Positions 21,741-34,355 of a stretch of 64,000 nt of DNA are shown here, piece by piece. Origin of the DNA: Diphasiastrum complanatum (Eukaryota > Streptophyta > Lycopodiopsida > Lycopodiales > Lycopodiaceae); NCBI GenBank assembly GCA_029204225.1, contig MU832181.1:1-64000 (forward strand), read 5' to 3'. A program made the translations under genes and the position numbers. The notes under the pieces were generated by a model. The model was given only the letters and a program-made list of their open reading frames with translations. It did not search any database and had not been told where the DNA came from. Every line of letters begins with the position of its first letter. Within the stretch, counting starts at the first letter, position 1.

Positions 21741-22738
21741 GATCTATCTCTCAATTCTATGGCAAGGGAACATATCTACATGCATAAAACCATTATTCTG
21801 ATGAGAATCAGATGTCAAATTGGTCGTTCTCAAATTGAACCCGGATGGAATTCGATTATGTCTGCAAGCTCCTGCTTGCTATGACGGATCTACAATCCTT
21901 CAAAGTATAGGCAGACACTGTTGACCTACGTTTAATTGTTTAAGCATCCAACAAATATGAACCAGTGTGAATAGTAAACAACTGATTGCGAACAAATAAC
22001 AGTCAAACATCAAAGCATTGAAGGTAAAAAAACAATCTGCATAACATCTACTATATTATCAGAGAATTTCTTGAGCGTTGTTGTGACAAACCCACACATC
22101 TCATCGGCGTGAGAGTATCTATGTCTCTCATGAATCAAAAATTGTCTCGCTTACTAGTGGACATATGGACATCAACTAGCAACACTATGCTTAGCTCAGG
22201 TTGACACTCAACCAATTGACACGTGTTTGATCTGTTTATATAGATAGAGAGAAGAAGCTTTAATATGATATGAGATTACAAGAACGGTTGATTAAGCATG
22301 TCCTAACGATATCCAGATCGTCCGTGGAGGAGTGACGTCGACCTTGTACTTTCTTGATTTCCTCTGTATTCTCTTTGTACTTTGAAACGTGAAGATCCTC
22401 CGCCTTTCGGTCTTCGTGTCTTCTTCTGCCTTCGGCCTCGCCATTGAGTTCCTCTGGGTCCACGAACATTTCATCTTCGTGTTTGGGTATCCTTCAGTCT
22501 ACAAACATTTGACCGTCACCTTTGGGTCTTCAGTCCTCGAAGCTTTGGCTTCGTGTTCGAGCAGTTTCCTTGCGTTTGTGCAGCATTAGAGGAATTTTGG
22601 ATTGTAAATGGGCCTTTTGAAAAGATGCCTTTTATTTTTTTTCACCATTTTCAACTTTTTTTGGACCAATAATGAACGTACATGTGTACTTCTACGTAAC
22701 GTAGAAAACTGCCCAAAAATTTGGGGCAAATTTTTTTG
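21741..22738. other. No gene; possible LTR remnant
   Basis: A TTTATATAGATAGAGAG block near 22235 and GC-rich sequence from 22310 to 22580 could be an LTR or a captured promoter. No partner copy or coding motif seen. Confidence 0.3.
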
Positions 22739-23470
22739 TTATACACATACAACATATAGTAGTAAAAAAAAATTTAAGTTATAACATAGAAAAACTAAAA
22801 AAAGGGGGGAGGGGGGGTTTTTACGAGACAAAGGAAGTAAGAGGAGAGGGGCCATTCTCCTCAAGACACTAGGCCTATTCGGGGCCCACCGATGGCCCCC
22901 GATGGATGCCACCTGGCCTGCTGGCCAGGCTCCCCCCTCCCCATTTTGAATGGGGGCGTGCCGGCGCATTGGCATCAACACGCCCCCTCTTGTGCTGGCG
23001 CCCCCAGGGGCACCATATTTCTGCAATGGCCCAGGGCCAGCGGGTCGTGCAACATCATCCGTATCCATGCAGCATCATCCTCGAGCAGATCCTCGAGCAG
23101 CACATCATCCCCCGACTCCCGAGCAGCATCATTCCCCGACTCCCGAGTAGCATCAGTCCGGTCGATTGCAGAAGATGGTGACCCTTGGGAGCACCATCAT
23201 AAGAGGGGGCGTGTTGGCGCCAATGTGCCAGCTTGCCCCCATTCAAAATGGGTGAGGGGGAGCCAGGCCAGGTGGCATCCATCGGACCATCGGGCCCTGA
23301 GGAGAATGGCACGTCGAAAGGGGGGGGGGGGTGGGGGGTGTCTCCAAGGAGCACGCCCCCTCCCCTCTCCCTTCACCTCTCTCATAACCTTCCCCCCCCC
23401 CCCCCCCTTTTAGTTTTTCTATGTAATAAACTTAAATTTTTTTTCACTACTCTATGTTACATGTGCATAA
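22739..23470. mobile_element. Foldback element with about 320-bp inverted arms
   Basis: The left arm starts TTATACACATACAACATA and the right arm, reversed, starts TTATGCACATGTAACATA. Both continue through AAATTTAAGT, ACATAGAAAAACTAAA, a poly-G run, GATGGATGCCACCTGGCCTG and ATTTTGAATGGGGGCG in the same order. The inverted similarity covers about 22739-23060 and 23150-23470. The short centre (about 23065-23150) repeats CGAGCAGCATCAT / CCCCGACTCCCGAG. No clear target duplication and no ORF of its own; open frames here are GC artefacts. Confidence 0.8.
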
Positions 23471-23689
23471 TAAAGCTGTCCATCCTTCTAATAGGAATCG
23501 TGGAGGAAGATGCTCAAAATCTATTGGACCCCTTTTTCACCTCCTCTAGATGTGATTGGATGAGTGACTTATGACTCCCCTAATTTGATTGGACCATCTC
23601 CATGAAAATCCCTCTTTTGACTGGTCTCTTGATTTCGTGCCAACACTTTGACATGAGTCACATATCCAATTTAATTAGACATTGATAGA

Positions 23690-24000
23690 GCATATCTAGA
23701 TTGACATATAAAAGCATAATCATGATGAAAGTCAATCTCAAGACTTTATCACTCGAGATAGCACAAACTTGATGTCTATGACTTGAAATAACTCTATCTT
23801 GATGTCTATCACTTGAGATAGCTCAAATTTGGATAAATATTGAATCCTTGTATATTTAAATGTACTTAGCTACCTCAAAGTGCATGCTTATGATTCAAAG
23901 TTACTCAAATTGGATGCCTAAGATGTGATTTTCAAATTTGAAACATTTAGATTACTCAAGTTTGTTCCCTTGTCAAAGTTCAACATGCCTACAAGTTAAA
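23690..24000. repeat. Further copies of the ATAGCTCAAATTTGATG repeat
   Basis: Phrases such as GATAGCACAAACTTGATGTC and GATAGCTCAAATTTGGAT. Continues the array at 19230-21180 beyond the nested insertions. Confidence 0.6.
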
Positions 24001-24909
24001 CACAGCTCTGCATTGAATCATCTCTATCTATTTCTAGCTCATTGAAGGCAATATACGGTTAGGCATTGAACTGATTTGAAATGCACTAATTTGAACTGAT
24101 TTGACTTCAAATAAAATTACGTACAGTCATGGTTTATTCTTTGAGACACCAATCCTTTACTTCTTCGATAGGAAGTAAGGCTTTCTATGAAGAGATTCCA
24201 GTTGCGATTTGGCCCTTGCAAGCCTCTCTTTGTTTTGCTATTATCTAGTATCATCCAGGCTTCCAGCTAGGAAAAAGTGTACTTGTTCCCCTTTTGCCAT
24301 TGATTATACCCTGCTTACCTCCATGGGCTTTAGCATACTCAAAACACAAAAACCAGTCACTGAAAGGGGTCACTTCTCTAGTACAATTATTGAAGAATCC
24401 GGATAGCGCATTGAAATTGAAATCATAACAGTTGAAAAAATGAAAAAAAACCTATCAATCTGAAGGATCTTCAAACCATCATCTTCTAGTTGTCATTGAT
24501 CGCTAGTCATATGACCTTAAGATGATAAACTTGATTCTCAATATCATGAGTGATCATCAGACTTGATCATGCATGTATGTTTTGTGTCCTTCGATACACC
24601 ATAGGTCGTTATTAAGGGGGAAAATCCATAGGAGTCAATGACATCGTAGGGAGAATCTATGGGATGTTAGTTAAGCAGACAAACGAGGATTGGGTAGGAG
24701 GTCCCTAATCAAATGGAAAGCATCAGTCTCTAAGCATAATGTGAGGCTATAGTGAGTGATTTTAATGCAGAAGGAATCTTTAAGAAGTTTAGACGGGAAG
24801 GCATTGTAGTGGAGCTTCAACTACAGGAGTTTTCTACCTACAAAGGTCCAAAAGTAAAGAAGAAATGTGGGTTGACAAAAGGCAATCCAAGTCTCTCAGT
24901 CCAAGCATA

Positions 24910-25330
24910 AAAGATGATTGAGTGATGTTGAAGTGATCGAAGTGATTGAGTGACTGAACTTGATCAATCTAAAGTTTGGGATAGCTCAAATTTGATGTTA
25001 TCAACTGGTGATAGTTTGAGCATAGCTCAAATTTGCTACCTACCATTCAAGATGTATATTAAGATTTGTCGACTTCGACCCCTTGTCGATGGATTTTACA
25101 CTGTCGCATGAGGTAACTCAAATTTGATGTTGAAGTGATCACTTCAAGCTTAAGACAAACATCTTGCTTGAGTTTGATCCTTTGTCAGGAGAACTAGTCG
25201 CTATCACTCGATATAGCTCAAGTTTATTACCCGAGTTTGGTCCCTATCACTTGACATAGCATTTTGGTCCCTATTAGCTTGACATGGAGTTGACTTTACA
25301 CATGAGATGAAACCAATGCATCTTCAGACG
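24910..25330. repeat. Further copies of the ATAGCTCAAATTTGATG repeat
   Basis: GGGATAGCTCAAATTTGATG and ATATAGCTCAAGTTTATT among others; same family as at 19230. Confidence 0.6.
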
Positions 25331-25925
25331 AAACCAATTCACTTTTAGGGGGGAGCACTCAACGGGAGTCAAGGATACATGCACATCTCATATTCCTTTC
25401 AAGGTTGATTCCATACCTTGCTAAATATATACTGGGATACATGCCTAATTGTTTACTGGAATTCGATTTGAATTTCAGGGATTTTTGGCCACTACAAGAG
25501 TGATGTTAGGAGGGTGGGTTTCTGGGAAACTTGACCAAACAAACGACATCACAAGAGCAGTAGGAGCACATGCGGATATGCTTTCCCATTCAGACACCCA
25601 TTTCATACGTCTAGATCAGGCCGAGGGCCCCGAAGGATGTTGATGGCACATGTGAATATGCTTTCCCATGTAGACATCAATTTTTTGACATCTAGAATGG
25701 GTCGAGGGCCTTTAGGATGTTGATGGCAAGGCCAACACAATTTTGAGAGTAGTGCTTGATCCTTGTATTTCACCTTCGAGAGCGACACGCGGCACATGGG
25801 AGACGTATGGTAGGCATCTGTGGACGGACGACAAAAGGTGTTGAGAACTGTCACACTAGTTGCAAGTGGGCATGATGCGACTGTTGCGCCAGATAATAGA
25901 AAATTTCATAGGTTGCCATCTCATG

Positions 25926-25928
<3 letters not shown>

Positions 25929-25999
<71 letters not shown>
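25929..25999. repeat. Compound microsatellite (AT)16 (AG)15 (G)9
   Basis: Uninterrupted AT dinucleotides 25929-25960, then AG 25961-25990, then a G run. Confidence 0.95.
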
Positions 26000-26185
26000 T
26001 TTGGGCTTCTTGAGTTCTTGGGGCTTGTCGCGAACTCGGCCCTAAGCAAACCGATTTTACGGCTAGCAGAGGAGCATTAATGACTAGTTTCCCGCTCCTC
26101 AACTCGTCTTTCTCTCCTCGTCCTGGAGGCTGGATGCACCAATATCGCGCTCCATCCTGCTCAGCTTGTCTCCGATTATGAGCTT

Positions 26186-26371
26186 CGAACATTCTTAACG
26201 CTCCTGCAACTGGTCTTGGATTCAGCTGGTCTCGTGAATCCAAGATTGAGTGTGTTTTCATTCTCAAATTGAAGATTGCTTCTGAAATCCAGCGGAAAGC
26301 CTGGGAAATTGAGATGCTGCAAGATGTTGCAGTTTGTAGGACCCGATCCTTCGGCACATTGGCGGATTGGT
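26186..26371 (+). other. Exon-like open segment inside the CACTA-like element
   Basis: About 62 codons open without ATG: ASNILNAPATGLGFSW … EIQRKAWEIEMLQDVAVCRT, ending near a plausible donor (TTG|GTAGGT). The composition is protein-like and unlike the flanking DNA. No family recognised. CACTA elements often carry host gene pieces, so a captured exon is possible. Confidence 0.25.
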
Positions 26372-28195
26372 AGGTGCAGACACGAGCTTGGATCGGAAGG
26401 TCAGTCTCTGCAATAGATTCTGAAATTTTTTTTTTAACTTGCCATCTTACACTGCTGTACAGTATTTGGGTGATCTAAATCTTACCTATGCCAACCTCCA
26501 TACTACATAGCCAAACTGCATCGCTTGCATTCCTGATTTTGTTCCCAGGAGCTCAAAACTTACCATAATGACCGGATGCATTCGTTATCAAATTTTCGCT
26601 CAATATCCTTGAAATAAGCAGCTTCTGAGATTCTGTTGGTGTAGTCCGCTGATTTGACATCCGGGCTTAAAATATTTTCGAATTCCTTGCAGCGCACTCA
26701 TGAGCTGCGGCTACCGCACATTAATAATTTGAGGAACTAGTTAAGTGTAGCTCTGTGCTTAGATTCTCGCTCTCTCGTCTCTGTGACGCTTGTTTTTCTG
26801 GTGATATTCGTGTTGTCAGGCCGGGAAAAGCTTTGCTCTGAACCTTGAAGTGAGCAACATATCATTCCAAGCTTGAGGTTTCCTGATGAAGTGTAGCCAG
26901 CGAGTGTCCTATTTTGATGAAGAAGACAACAAAACAGAAAGCTCGTGTTCAGCTTGTAAGAAGATAGAATGTCACGCTGAGGAAAGCGTTTGAAGGACAG
27001 TAAGATTGATGTTTGGTCTCCAATGAGATGAGCTGCAAGGTATTGAATAAGTGAATTAGAATGAATTGTACATGAGAGAAACATTTCCATCTTGCAGGCT
27101 TGTTCATTACAGCCATTCGCTTAAAGGTGAAGACCTCAACTTGCTTTCAATGAAAATAAGTTGGTTCGATGTGATGATTACATCTCTCATTTTGTATGAT
27201 GAAAACTTGATTTTTACGAAAAATTTATGGGTCATATTCTGAGTGATTTCTGTGGAGTTTTCTATTGCAACAACTGCCACTTTCTGATATAAAACTATGG
27301 CTTCTTGACGTTGTAATGCTATTTTTTAAATGGAGCTGATTGGGGCTTTTTAATATCGAATCCTTACTCAATTACAAGATCATAGACATATCCTTCTCTC
27401 TTACATCTCTGATATCATACATAGTTTGCTGATTTTCTGTGCCGAAGTTCAACATTCTACAGCAAACGTTGATTTGAACAAACAAGGCTGAACAAGGCAT
27501 CAAGGTCAGTAATGCTTTTTATATCATTTTTTCCTCCTGTAGCTTGAGTTGATCATATCCTTCTTCCTGTTGTGTAATGCAGTAGCTGATCTTATAATTC
27601 AGGAGTCTGTCATTGGTATTTCTTTTTTCAAATCTCTGACATTGCCTATATTTTGGGGTTCTTTACTTGCTTATCTGGAGAGTGGAACACAATGAAACAA
27701 CATTTTAGAATGAAGATTTCTTACAGAGAGACTAAGCTTCAAAACTTCGACATGACCTGTTAATGGTCATCTACTACAAAAATGTGGCTAATTAGACTGT
27801 TGTCTTGTACAGGAGGAAGGGAAAAGAGCTTCACAAATATTATCACGTTGAAGGTTTACGCTGTAGGGATATATACGGGGGTAGGGATCTCAGATCACAT
27901 TATATCATACAGGTCACTGAAATCCTTAAGGACATTTCTCCTTCGAAGGCTCTTATTGAAGGTTAGAGCAATCTTTCGCAACTAGCTGTAAGATGGATTC
28001 CTATTCTAGCTGAGCAAAATCACAATTTTAAAATCTTCTATTAGGGGTTAGACTGGAGGATTGTGGGAGGAGAATCTGCTAGGAGGTAGCTTCCATTTAC
28101 AAACACTTTGAAACTTAGCTGATTCTAACGAATTGATCATTCCATTTAATTGAATCATGTTTTGTTTAATTGCCATCTGAAAAAATGTATGGTAC
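26372..28195. other. Gene-free interior of the CACTA-like element
   Basis: Short open frames at 26737-27090 (minus) and 27782-27985 (plus) show no motif. The sequence resembles intron or UTR DNA. Confidence 0.3.
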
Positions 28196-28199
28196 ATTT

Positions 28200-28570
28200 A
28201 GATTGCTTGAGTTCGACTCCTTATCAATGGAATTGACCCATATCACAAGACATAGGTCAAATTTTAGATGGTTCAATCAAGATAGCTCAATTTTCATCCC
28301 TTATTATTGGAACCAACCCCTATCAAACAAGATAGCTTAAATTTGATGTTTGTTAACTGAGATGGCTCAAATATGGCCCTTGTTGGGTGAGATTGTCCAT
28401 TGAGTGATCAAATGGAGAAATTTAGTGCATTCAGAGTCCTCAAAAGTTCCACTTCGAATCAATTGAATTGGTCCCTAACACATGAGACAGGTCAAATTTG
28501 ATGTCTATAACTTCAAATACCTCAAATTTGGCCCTTATCACTTGAGGTTACCGATTGAGTGATAAATCAA
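28200..28570. repeat. Further copies of the ATAGCTCAAATTTGATG repeat
   Basis: GATAGCTTAAATTTGATG and AGATGGCTCAAATATGG phrases; same family as at 19230, near the right end of the CACTA-like element. Confidence 0.6.
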
Positions 28571-29439
28571 AGGAATATGATCATACATTTAGGGGGCGAT
28601 CATACATTCATTTTCACATTTGCTTGAGGTTAGTAATTTTTGGTTCTTTGACTTCACTTTTTGAGTGGTGGTTGCGTCATTCTCTCTATCACACTTCATC
28701 TCAGGCATGTCATTTATGTTTTTTGAATGGGAAGTTTGTCATTCTATACTTGGAATGAAAGACTAGAATTTTTGTTTCGCCAATCTGTAGCTTTTGGTCT
28801 CTATGCTTGTGATTTTGAGGACAAGTCATAAACACTCATAAGGGTAGGATTCATTGAAGTTTGCCAAGCCCAAACAAAATTCTATGATTGTTTTCATAAC
28901 AAGAATGCTATGGTGTAGCCTCTATTTATGTACGTATATATGCATTTGTAGTTGTAAGCCTTTTATGTGTTTAACATCGGGCATCAGTCTTTAGATAGAT
29001 TTCCCAGATGATATTTTATAGTAAGTGATGTGTTAAATCACTTAATGTTACAATTAGTGACTTTCATTTTAATAAGCTTGCTTAATCTTATGGGGCTTCT
29101 AGCCCTAACTTGTGAAACGTTGGTGGGATGGTTGAGATCACCCAAGGGCATATATATTCGAGTATATTACTAGTATTTTAGAGCGTATTGTCTCTGTGTT
29201 GGCGAGCTAGTACTTTTTCATATTCCAAATTTTCTTCTATGTATAGAAACCATTCAAAGTGCAATTTTCAATTGATGAATAATCTTTTCGTTGTAATTTT
29301 TTGTTTTTTAATTCTTTAGATGTTCATTTATGCATGTTGTAAAAATGAAAAAGATTTTCATATGTAAAAAAGATTTGTATAGAAATTTTTTATATTGCAA
29401 TATTTTTATATTTCAATTTTCATGTATAGAGAAAATAAA

Positions 29440-29840
29440 AAATATCCTATTTTAGCAAAACATTTCTTTATATACACTTTTTTTATAAATGTAACTTATT
29501 ATCTAGGAGATTTTAAATGCAAACTTTATTTTACTACATAGAAAATGTTAATTTTCTAGATGGATTTTTTTTTGAAAACTCTATTTTCCTATATAGAAAA
29601 CCTCAAAAGATCTTATCTAGGAAAATTGAAAGTTAATATTCCTATATGAAAAATCTTTGCAAACCTTATTTTCCTACATAGGAAAAAGTCTATAGTGTCT
29701 CTTATGTAGGAAATTTCAAAGTTAATTTTCCTAGTTGTCATCTAGGAAATGGTTTCAAGTTTCCTAGTATTTCCTTTTTCCTAGTTGTGTTCAATTGCAA
29801 CTAGGAAAAAGCTTCTTTTTTTACATCTAGGAACTTGTCA
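29440..29840. repeat. Right subterminal array of CTAGGAAA/TTTCCTAG motifs
   Basis: Mirror of the left array: many CTAGGAAA, TTTCCTAG and CTATATAGGAAA-like motifs in both orientations directly inside the right terminal repeat. Confidence 0.7.
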
Positions 29841-30539
29841 TATTTTTCTTGTGATGTTATATATATCATATCCAATGTGGAATTGAAAGGTTTAGTTGAG
29901 GATGCAATCCACGAGAATTGACCTCTTATTTGAGAATTGCATACTTTGCTTTCAAATGCAATAGTGCCATTTGTGGTAAATACTCCAGTCTATAAGTTCT
30001 AACTAATAATATATCTAAGAGTCTAAGACTTCATTGAGTGAGGACTGAGGAGTCGGTCCTCGAGACCAATGGTCGTTATATCATGATTCAAGTTTCATAG
30101 AAGAGTCACTCAAGACTTCCAAAACAGACCAATGATTTATTAGACTGGTCAATGTGGTTGAGACCTGACCTAAGTAGTTAGTTCTAACTGGTTTCTTGAA
30201 ACTTGAAAGCTGAGTTTAACTGTTAAATATTCGTAGTTCATCATTTAGGGCAACAGTTAAATATTTGTAGTTCATCGTTTAGGGTAACAGGACTCGTAGT
30301 CATGACTCAAGAGAAAGTTTGCAAAGTTACTCATTGACATTATACTATCTAGTGTCTATTTTGCTTCCCAATAGAAGAAATACCCTGGTGCATTTATTCA
30401 TAGAAAAATTAGTAGGTACATTGATGAAAAAGATATATACATCCCGAAGGAGAAGTTTAAGCAAAAGTAAGCTCAAACAAGAGCGAAGCTTGCACTAAAA
30501 CTAAGATTAATCCAGATCCTAGCATTAAAAATAAAGGTG

Positions 30540-31471
30540 CAAAAACTATGATGATGTCAGTGGGAGTCTGCCAACTGACTACAGCAGATCAAAAAAGTGA
30601 AGAGGTGGTGAGTAGGGAGATGAGATGTAGCAGACCCCGCCCGTTGCAGGATTGATAGGGCCTGAGCACATTGCATGGCAATGGAAATACGTTGTTTGAA
30701 AGAAGCCACGAGAATAGAACCTGGAATACCTTGACGCTCTACCGTTTGATGAGATAACATTTGAAGAAATTCCTCAAAGTGTCGATGCAAGGTGCCATAA
30801 GTCTCAATTGCTAGGGGAATGAAAGGATCAGTAGGGTGCTTTCGGAGTAGTTTTTTTTCTTCTCTTGTGCTACCACGCCTGCCGCTTCTTCTGGTGTGAA
30901 GGCAGAGCGAGGCAATAGGTCACCACGTATGGGATTAGCAACAACAATATCTGCCAAAGTATGAAGCCCATCTCGGGAGAGGACAAAGTCAACACGCCTG
31001 CGGGAAGAGTGGGACGCGGTAGAAGGAAGGATATGAGACTGCTCTCTGAGGACATGAAATCCTCCATCTTTGGCTATAGCGGCCGCTGCATCTCTGACAA
31101 CATCATGCATAGTTGTACGCTCACTCCCAAAAGGACAGCGGTGGAGGTGAATAGCAAGAGCATCAATAGGGTGACCACAAACACACCGGAGAGACCCAAG
31201 ACCGAAGGATGAGGTAGCCCCAAGCGAGGACGAAGAGCAGTGGTGAAGATGGACGAAGACAACCGAAATGAAGGAATAACAGGCCGAGAGCTGACAGCCA
31301 AGCCCCCGCACTTGGACCCGCACAAGGAAGAAGCCGAGCTCGATGCAACGCCGAAGGAGCCTCAGAGAGCATACTGGAAAGGGTTTTCTTGTGCACGCAC
31401 TCCAAGAGGGTCTCTTGCAGGTGATCTCAATTAAAAGTGAGGAGTTGCTCAAAAGGAGGAAGACATGCTTG

Positions 31472-31539
<68 letters not shown>

Positions 31540-31925
31540 AGCTCTCGCGCAACGATGAGGAGGTGTTGAAAAGGCAGAGAACCGCTATCCACATGAGCAA
31601 TGCAATCCGCCAAGAGAGGGCGAAGGCCAGAAAGGAACCGAGAAGACAAAGCAGGGGCGACAAGAGCCCAGCTCCCAAGAAAAGCTGCAGGTGCAGAAGA
31701 AATCGTAGAGAGAAGACTTGACGAGTACCTGCTGCAGACTGGATAGTAGAAAGATCCCCAGAGTGCATATGGTGACTGTAAAAGAGGGGAGTCTCAGTAG
31801 CATAGAACAACCGCACAAAATGGGATAAGCTGAGCCAACTCACCACCAGCCGCCTGTAGCTCTAGAAATAGAGTTAAAAGCATTGGAAACATCCACTTGG
31901 AGAACATTCCAATAGCTTATAGATA
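30540..31925 (-). pseudogene. LINE relic with restriction-like endonuclease (RLE) C-terminus
   Basis: Minus-strand segments in order. RT palm motif VLQVDVSNAFNSISR, with the first catalytic Asp (about 31875-31900). SIQSAAGTRQ-like motif B (about 31715). GPSAGAWLSA and TTALRPRLGLPHP linker (about 31290). Zinc motif CVCGHPIDALAIHLHRC (about 31180). REQSHILPS and RRRVDFVLSRDGLHTLADIV (about 31000), and an IPLAIETYGTLHRHFEEF tail. VDF…ADI has Asp-x12-Asp spacing, as in the PD-(D/E)xK nuclease of R2-type LINEs. The YxDD box is missing and at least three frame changes are needed. RLE LINEs cut their target with this C-terminal nuclease. Confidence 0.75.
31475..31538. repeat. (AG)32 microsatellite inside the LINE relic
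   Basis: Uninterrupted AG dinucleotides; it separates the RT part of the LINE from the endonuclease part. Confidence 0.95.
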
Positions 31926-34329
31926 ATAGGATCGTGGACATTGAACATAGGCCCTACTTATCATCCACCAATATTTTACAAGATCTATTTAGATTGAAAA
32001 TTTTACCACTTTACAAAAACTGGAAAAAAAAATTAGGTTTCTCTTTTGCAAAAGCAAATTGCACTGATCTGTTGCAAAACAATTGTGGCACAAAAAAGAT
32101 GAAGATTTGAATCTTAATTTTTGAATGTAGGAGAAAGTAGTTCCCAGTTTCATGTAAGGCAAGAAATTTTGACATTGAATTCAGACCATATTTGTTTGAG
32201 TGTTTTGACAATTATGGGCCTATATTTTTTGCATTTCAAGTACCAAGCTTGTGGTGACTTTTTGTGTAGCAATATCAGATAACTCTCCCTTCAACGGGTG
32301 GTAAGCCTACTGGGTTTTATGTATAGAAAACTAGAATTTAGGTTTCTAGTTGAAAAAGTATTGAAAGTTTTGATTTCATAAAGGCTTCAACAATATGGTG
32401 ATATCCTCAGATTGTGGAATTATAAAGTTATTGATGCTTGAAATTTAATTTTCCTAGATGTTGGAAAATTTTGTTTTCTTGATGGTTTAGCAAATTTATG
32501 ACTTGAGTGGCGTCAGTTTTAGAAACATTTGCATCTATAACAATGAATTAAAAGTAACCTACAAAGATTGTGTGAGAAAATTTCATTTTGTAAGTGACAA
32601 ACAAAAGATATGTTGGAAGGTTTTTCTACCTACATAAACTTTTTATAGCAATCTTGTCAATTGAACCCTGGGATCAAAGCATGGTGCTATGAGAATTGAT
32701 CTTGTGAAATAAGTAGAATTATATTAACCCGTTCTCCTCCTCCTTGGATGCACTTCTAGCTTAGACTCTCTCTTCCATGCATTTCTGACATGAAATATCA
32801 ATAGAGAGATCGAATGTTTGGCAAGAAATGGCTGTTCTGAGGGTGGAATTATGAGAGCAAATTTGTGATGGCAACAGGATCATTGTTTTTTAGAGCAATA
32901 AAGGCACCCAAGGCACAAATTTGGGACAACAAATGAATTTCTAGTAAGCAGATGCCTCTTTGGTAGCCAAGCTTTGTTGTCTTGGTGAATTCAGGGGTGC
33001 AACTCCAACGCTTGTCTAATAGTAGTTAGTCCATCTACTGGTGCACTTAAATCAAACAAGATTGTGCCACGGGCTGGCTGCTTGCATGAACGATTGCTAG
33101 CCTGTGAGCCCATGCACAATTAAGGAGTTTCTCAAGCAAGAGAGTGCTCATGAGTTAGCAAATGTTTTTGTATTTACTAATTAGACCGTGTAATGATTAT
33201 AGTACAGTATCAAAGTTTGATAATTTTTTTTTTTAATTGATTTGTACCAACATAGCTTGTATTTGTCTAATTAATAATCAGACATTCTCGTAGGGGTATT
33301 TAGTCAACCAAATTGTTAAATCTTTATTAAATCACTAAAGTTCCTTTGTTTTTGAATTGTCGTTAAAGGTATTTATTGTTATAAATCCAAGTGGTTCTAG
33401 TAAATAATAACAAAAGTTGGTTATTTAAGTTTGCTCAGTATTCTGCCATTTTCTTGTATCCCAAAACACATTTAACTAGTGAGCCATGTGTGAAGAACGA
33501 CTTGACAGAGTTGTAGGGATGGTAGAATGGGCATCCTAGGATTAGAGACATGCTTGTTCTATAATTCACAGGATTCATGACCAAGAATCTATTTTTGATT
33601 AGAAGTCACCTGATGGCAACCCATTGGTGGGTTTCTTGACGACTATCAAAAATATGGTAAGACGATCATACTATGACAAAAATATTATTATTTGTTCGAT
33701 AAGAAATTTTCTAATATCATAAAACCTCTTAATTGAACGTGTTGATTGTCATGGCTACAATTTGAATTTAGTGGTCTATTGAGAACCAGAATATTGGATT
33801 ACGTGGAATGGATTCATTATAACAACCTATGGCTGAAAGGAACACATGTTTATTAGTTAATTTCAACTCGCAAGTAGGGGACTTCTATAGTAGAAATTAG
33901 GAGAATTAAGTAATTAGACTATGCTTATAAAATTTCCTTAGCAACCATTTGTTATAGCCATTAGTCAATGTGTACTTGTTGGAAGTTGGTAGAAGGCATG
34001 ATATTTTGGTACTAAAGAAATGGAATTAATATGACATTGTGACTCTCGATAAGATCCCTCTAGTCATATGATTTTATTACTTTTTGTATGAATTGATGGA
34101 TTTCAATATCCATAATAATGGCTATAGAAGATCTAAGAGACGATTTCTCTAAGATAAAGGTTGTAAGGAAGACTTCTTATTATGCGTTATAAGATCTCTA
34201 GAGAAACCATTTTATCTCTAGATGGTAAATCATGAAGTTGAAGGGCTTCTTGGAGGAAGAACATGTGGTATGGGATGCCGACAATTCAAAGGGAGTTCAA
34301 GATATTGATAAGTCTAGATGACACATTAG
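31926..34329. other. Gene-free AT-rich stretch
   Basis: No open frame above 66 codons and no recognisable domain on either strand. It may hold unrecognised old repeats. Confidence 0.35.
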
Positions 34330-34355
34330 GGCCCTTTTTGAACTCAAAAAGGGCC
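34330..34355. repeat. Left boundary palindrome
   Basis: A 12-bp perfect stem GGCCCTTTTTGA with a 2-nt AC spacer. Five bases further on lies a second, perfect 18-bp palindrome CACTAATCATGATTAGTG (34360-34377). Preceded by TTAG. Confidence 0.85.

Larger units (their letters stand above)
18853..29853. mobile_element. Large CACTA-like element, non-autonomous, about 11 kb
   Basis: The left end reads CACAAGAAAAATATGACA then TGTTCCTA (18853 on). The right end, reversed, reads the same 18 bases then AGTTCCTA (ending 29853): 25 of 26 positions match. Flanking triplets are GTG and ATG, close to the 3-bp target duplication expected for CACTA elements. Inside each end is an array of short TAGGAAA/TTTCCTA motifs in both orientations, the subterminal architecture of CACTA elements. 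I found no TnpA/TnpD-like transposase. The interior holds a Copia fragment, a foldback element, a degenerate repeat and an exon-like fragment. Superfamily assignment is inference; the terminal match is direct. Confidence 0.7.

Noticed and set aside
22892-23574. Long plus and minus ORFs (up to 173 codons)
   Set aside because: They lie in the inverted arms and poly-G/poly-C runs of the foldback element and are open in five frames; not genes.
25820-26357. ORFs with Tyr-Ile and Arg-Glu runs
   Set aside because: Translation of the AT/AG microsatellite.
31343-31846. ORFs with Arg-Glu or Ser-Leu runs
   Set aside because: Translation of the AG microsatellite; only the part matching LINE RT on the minus strand was kept.
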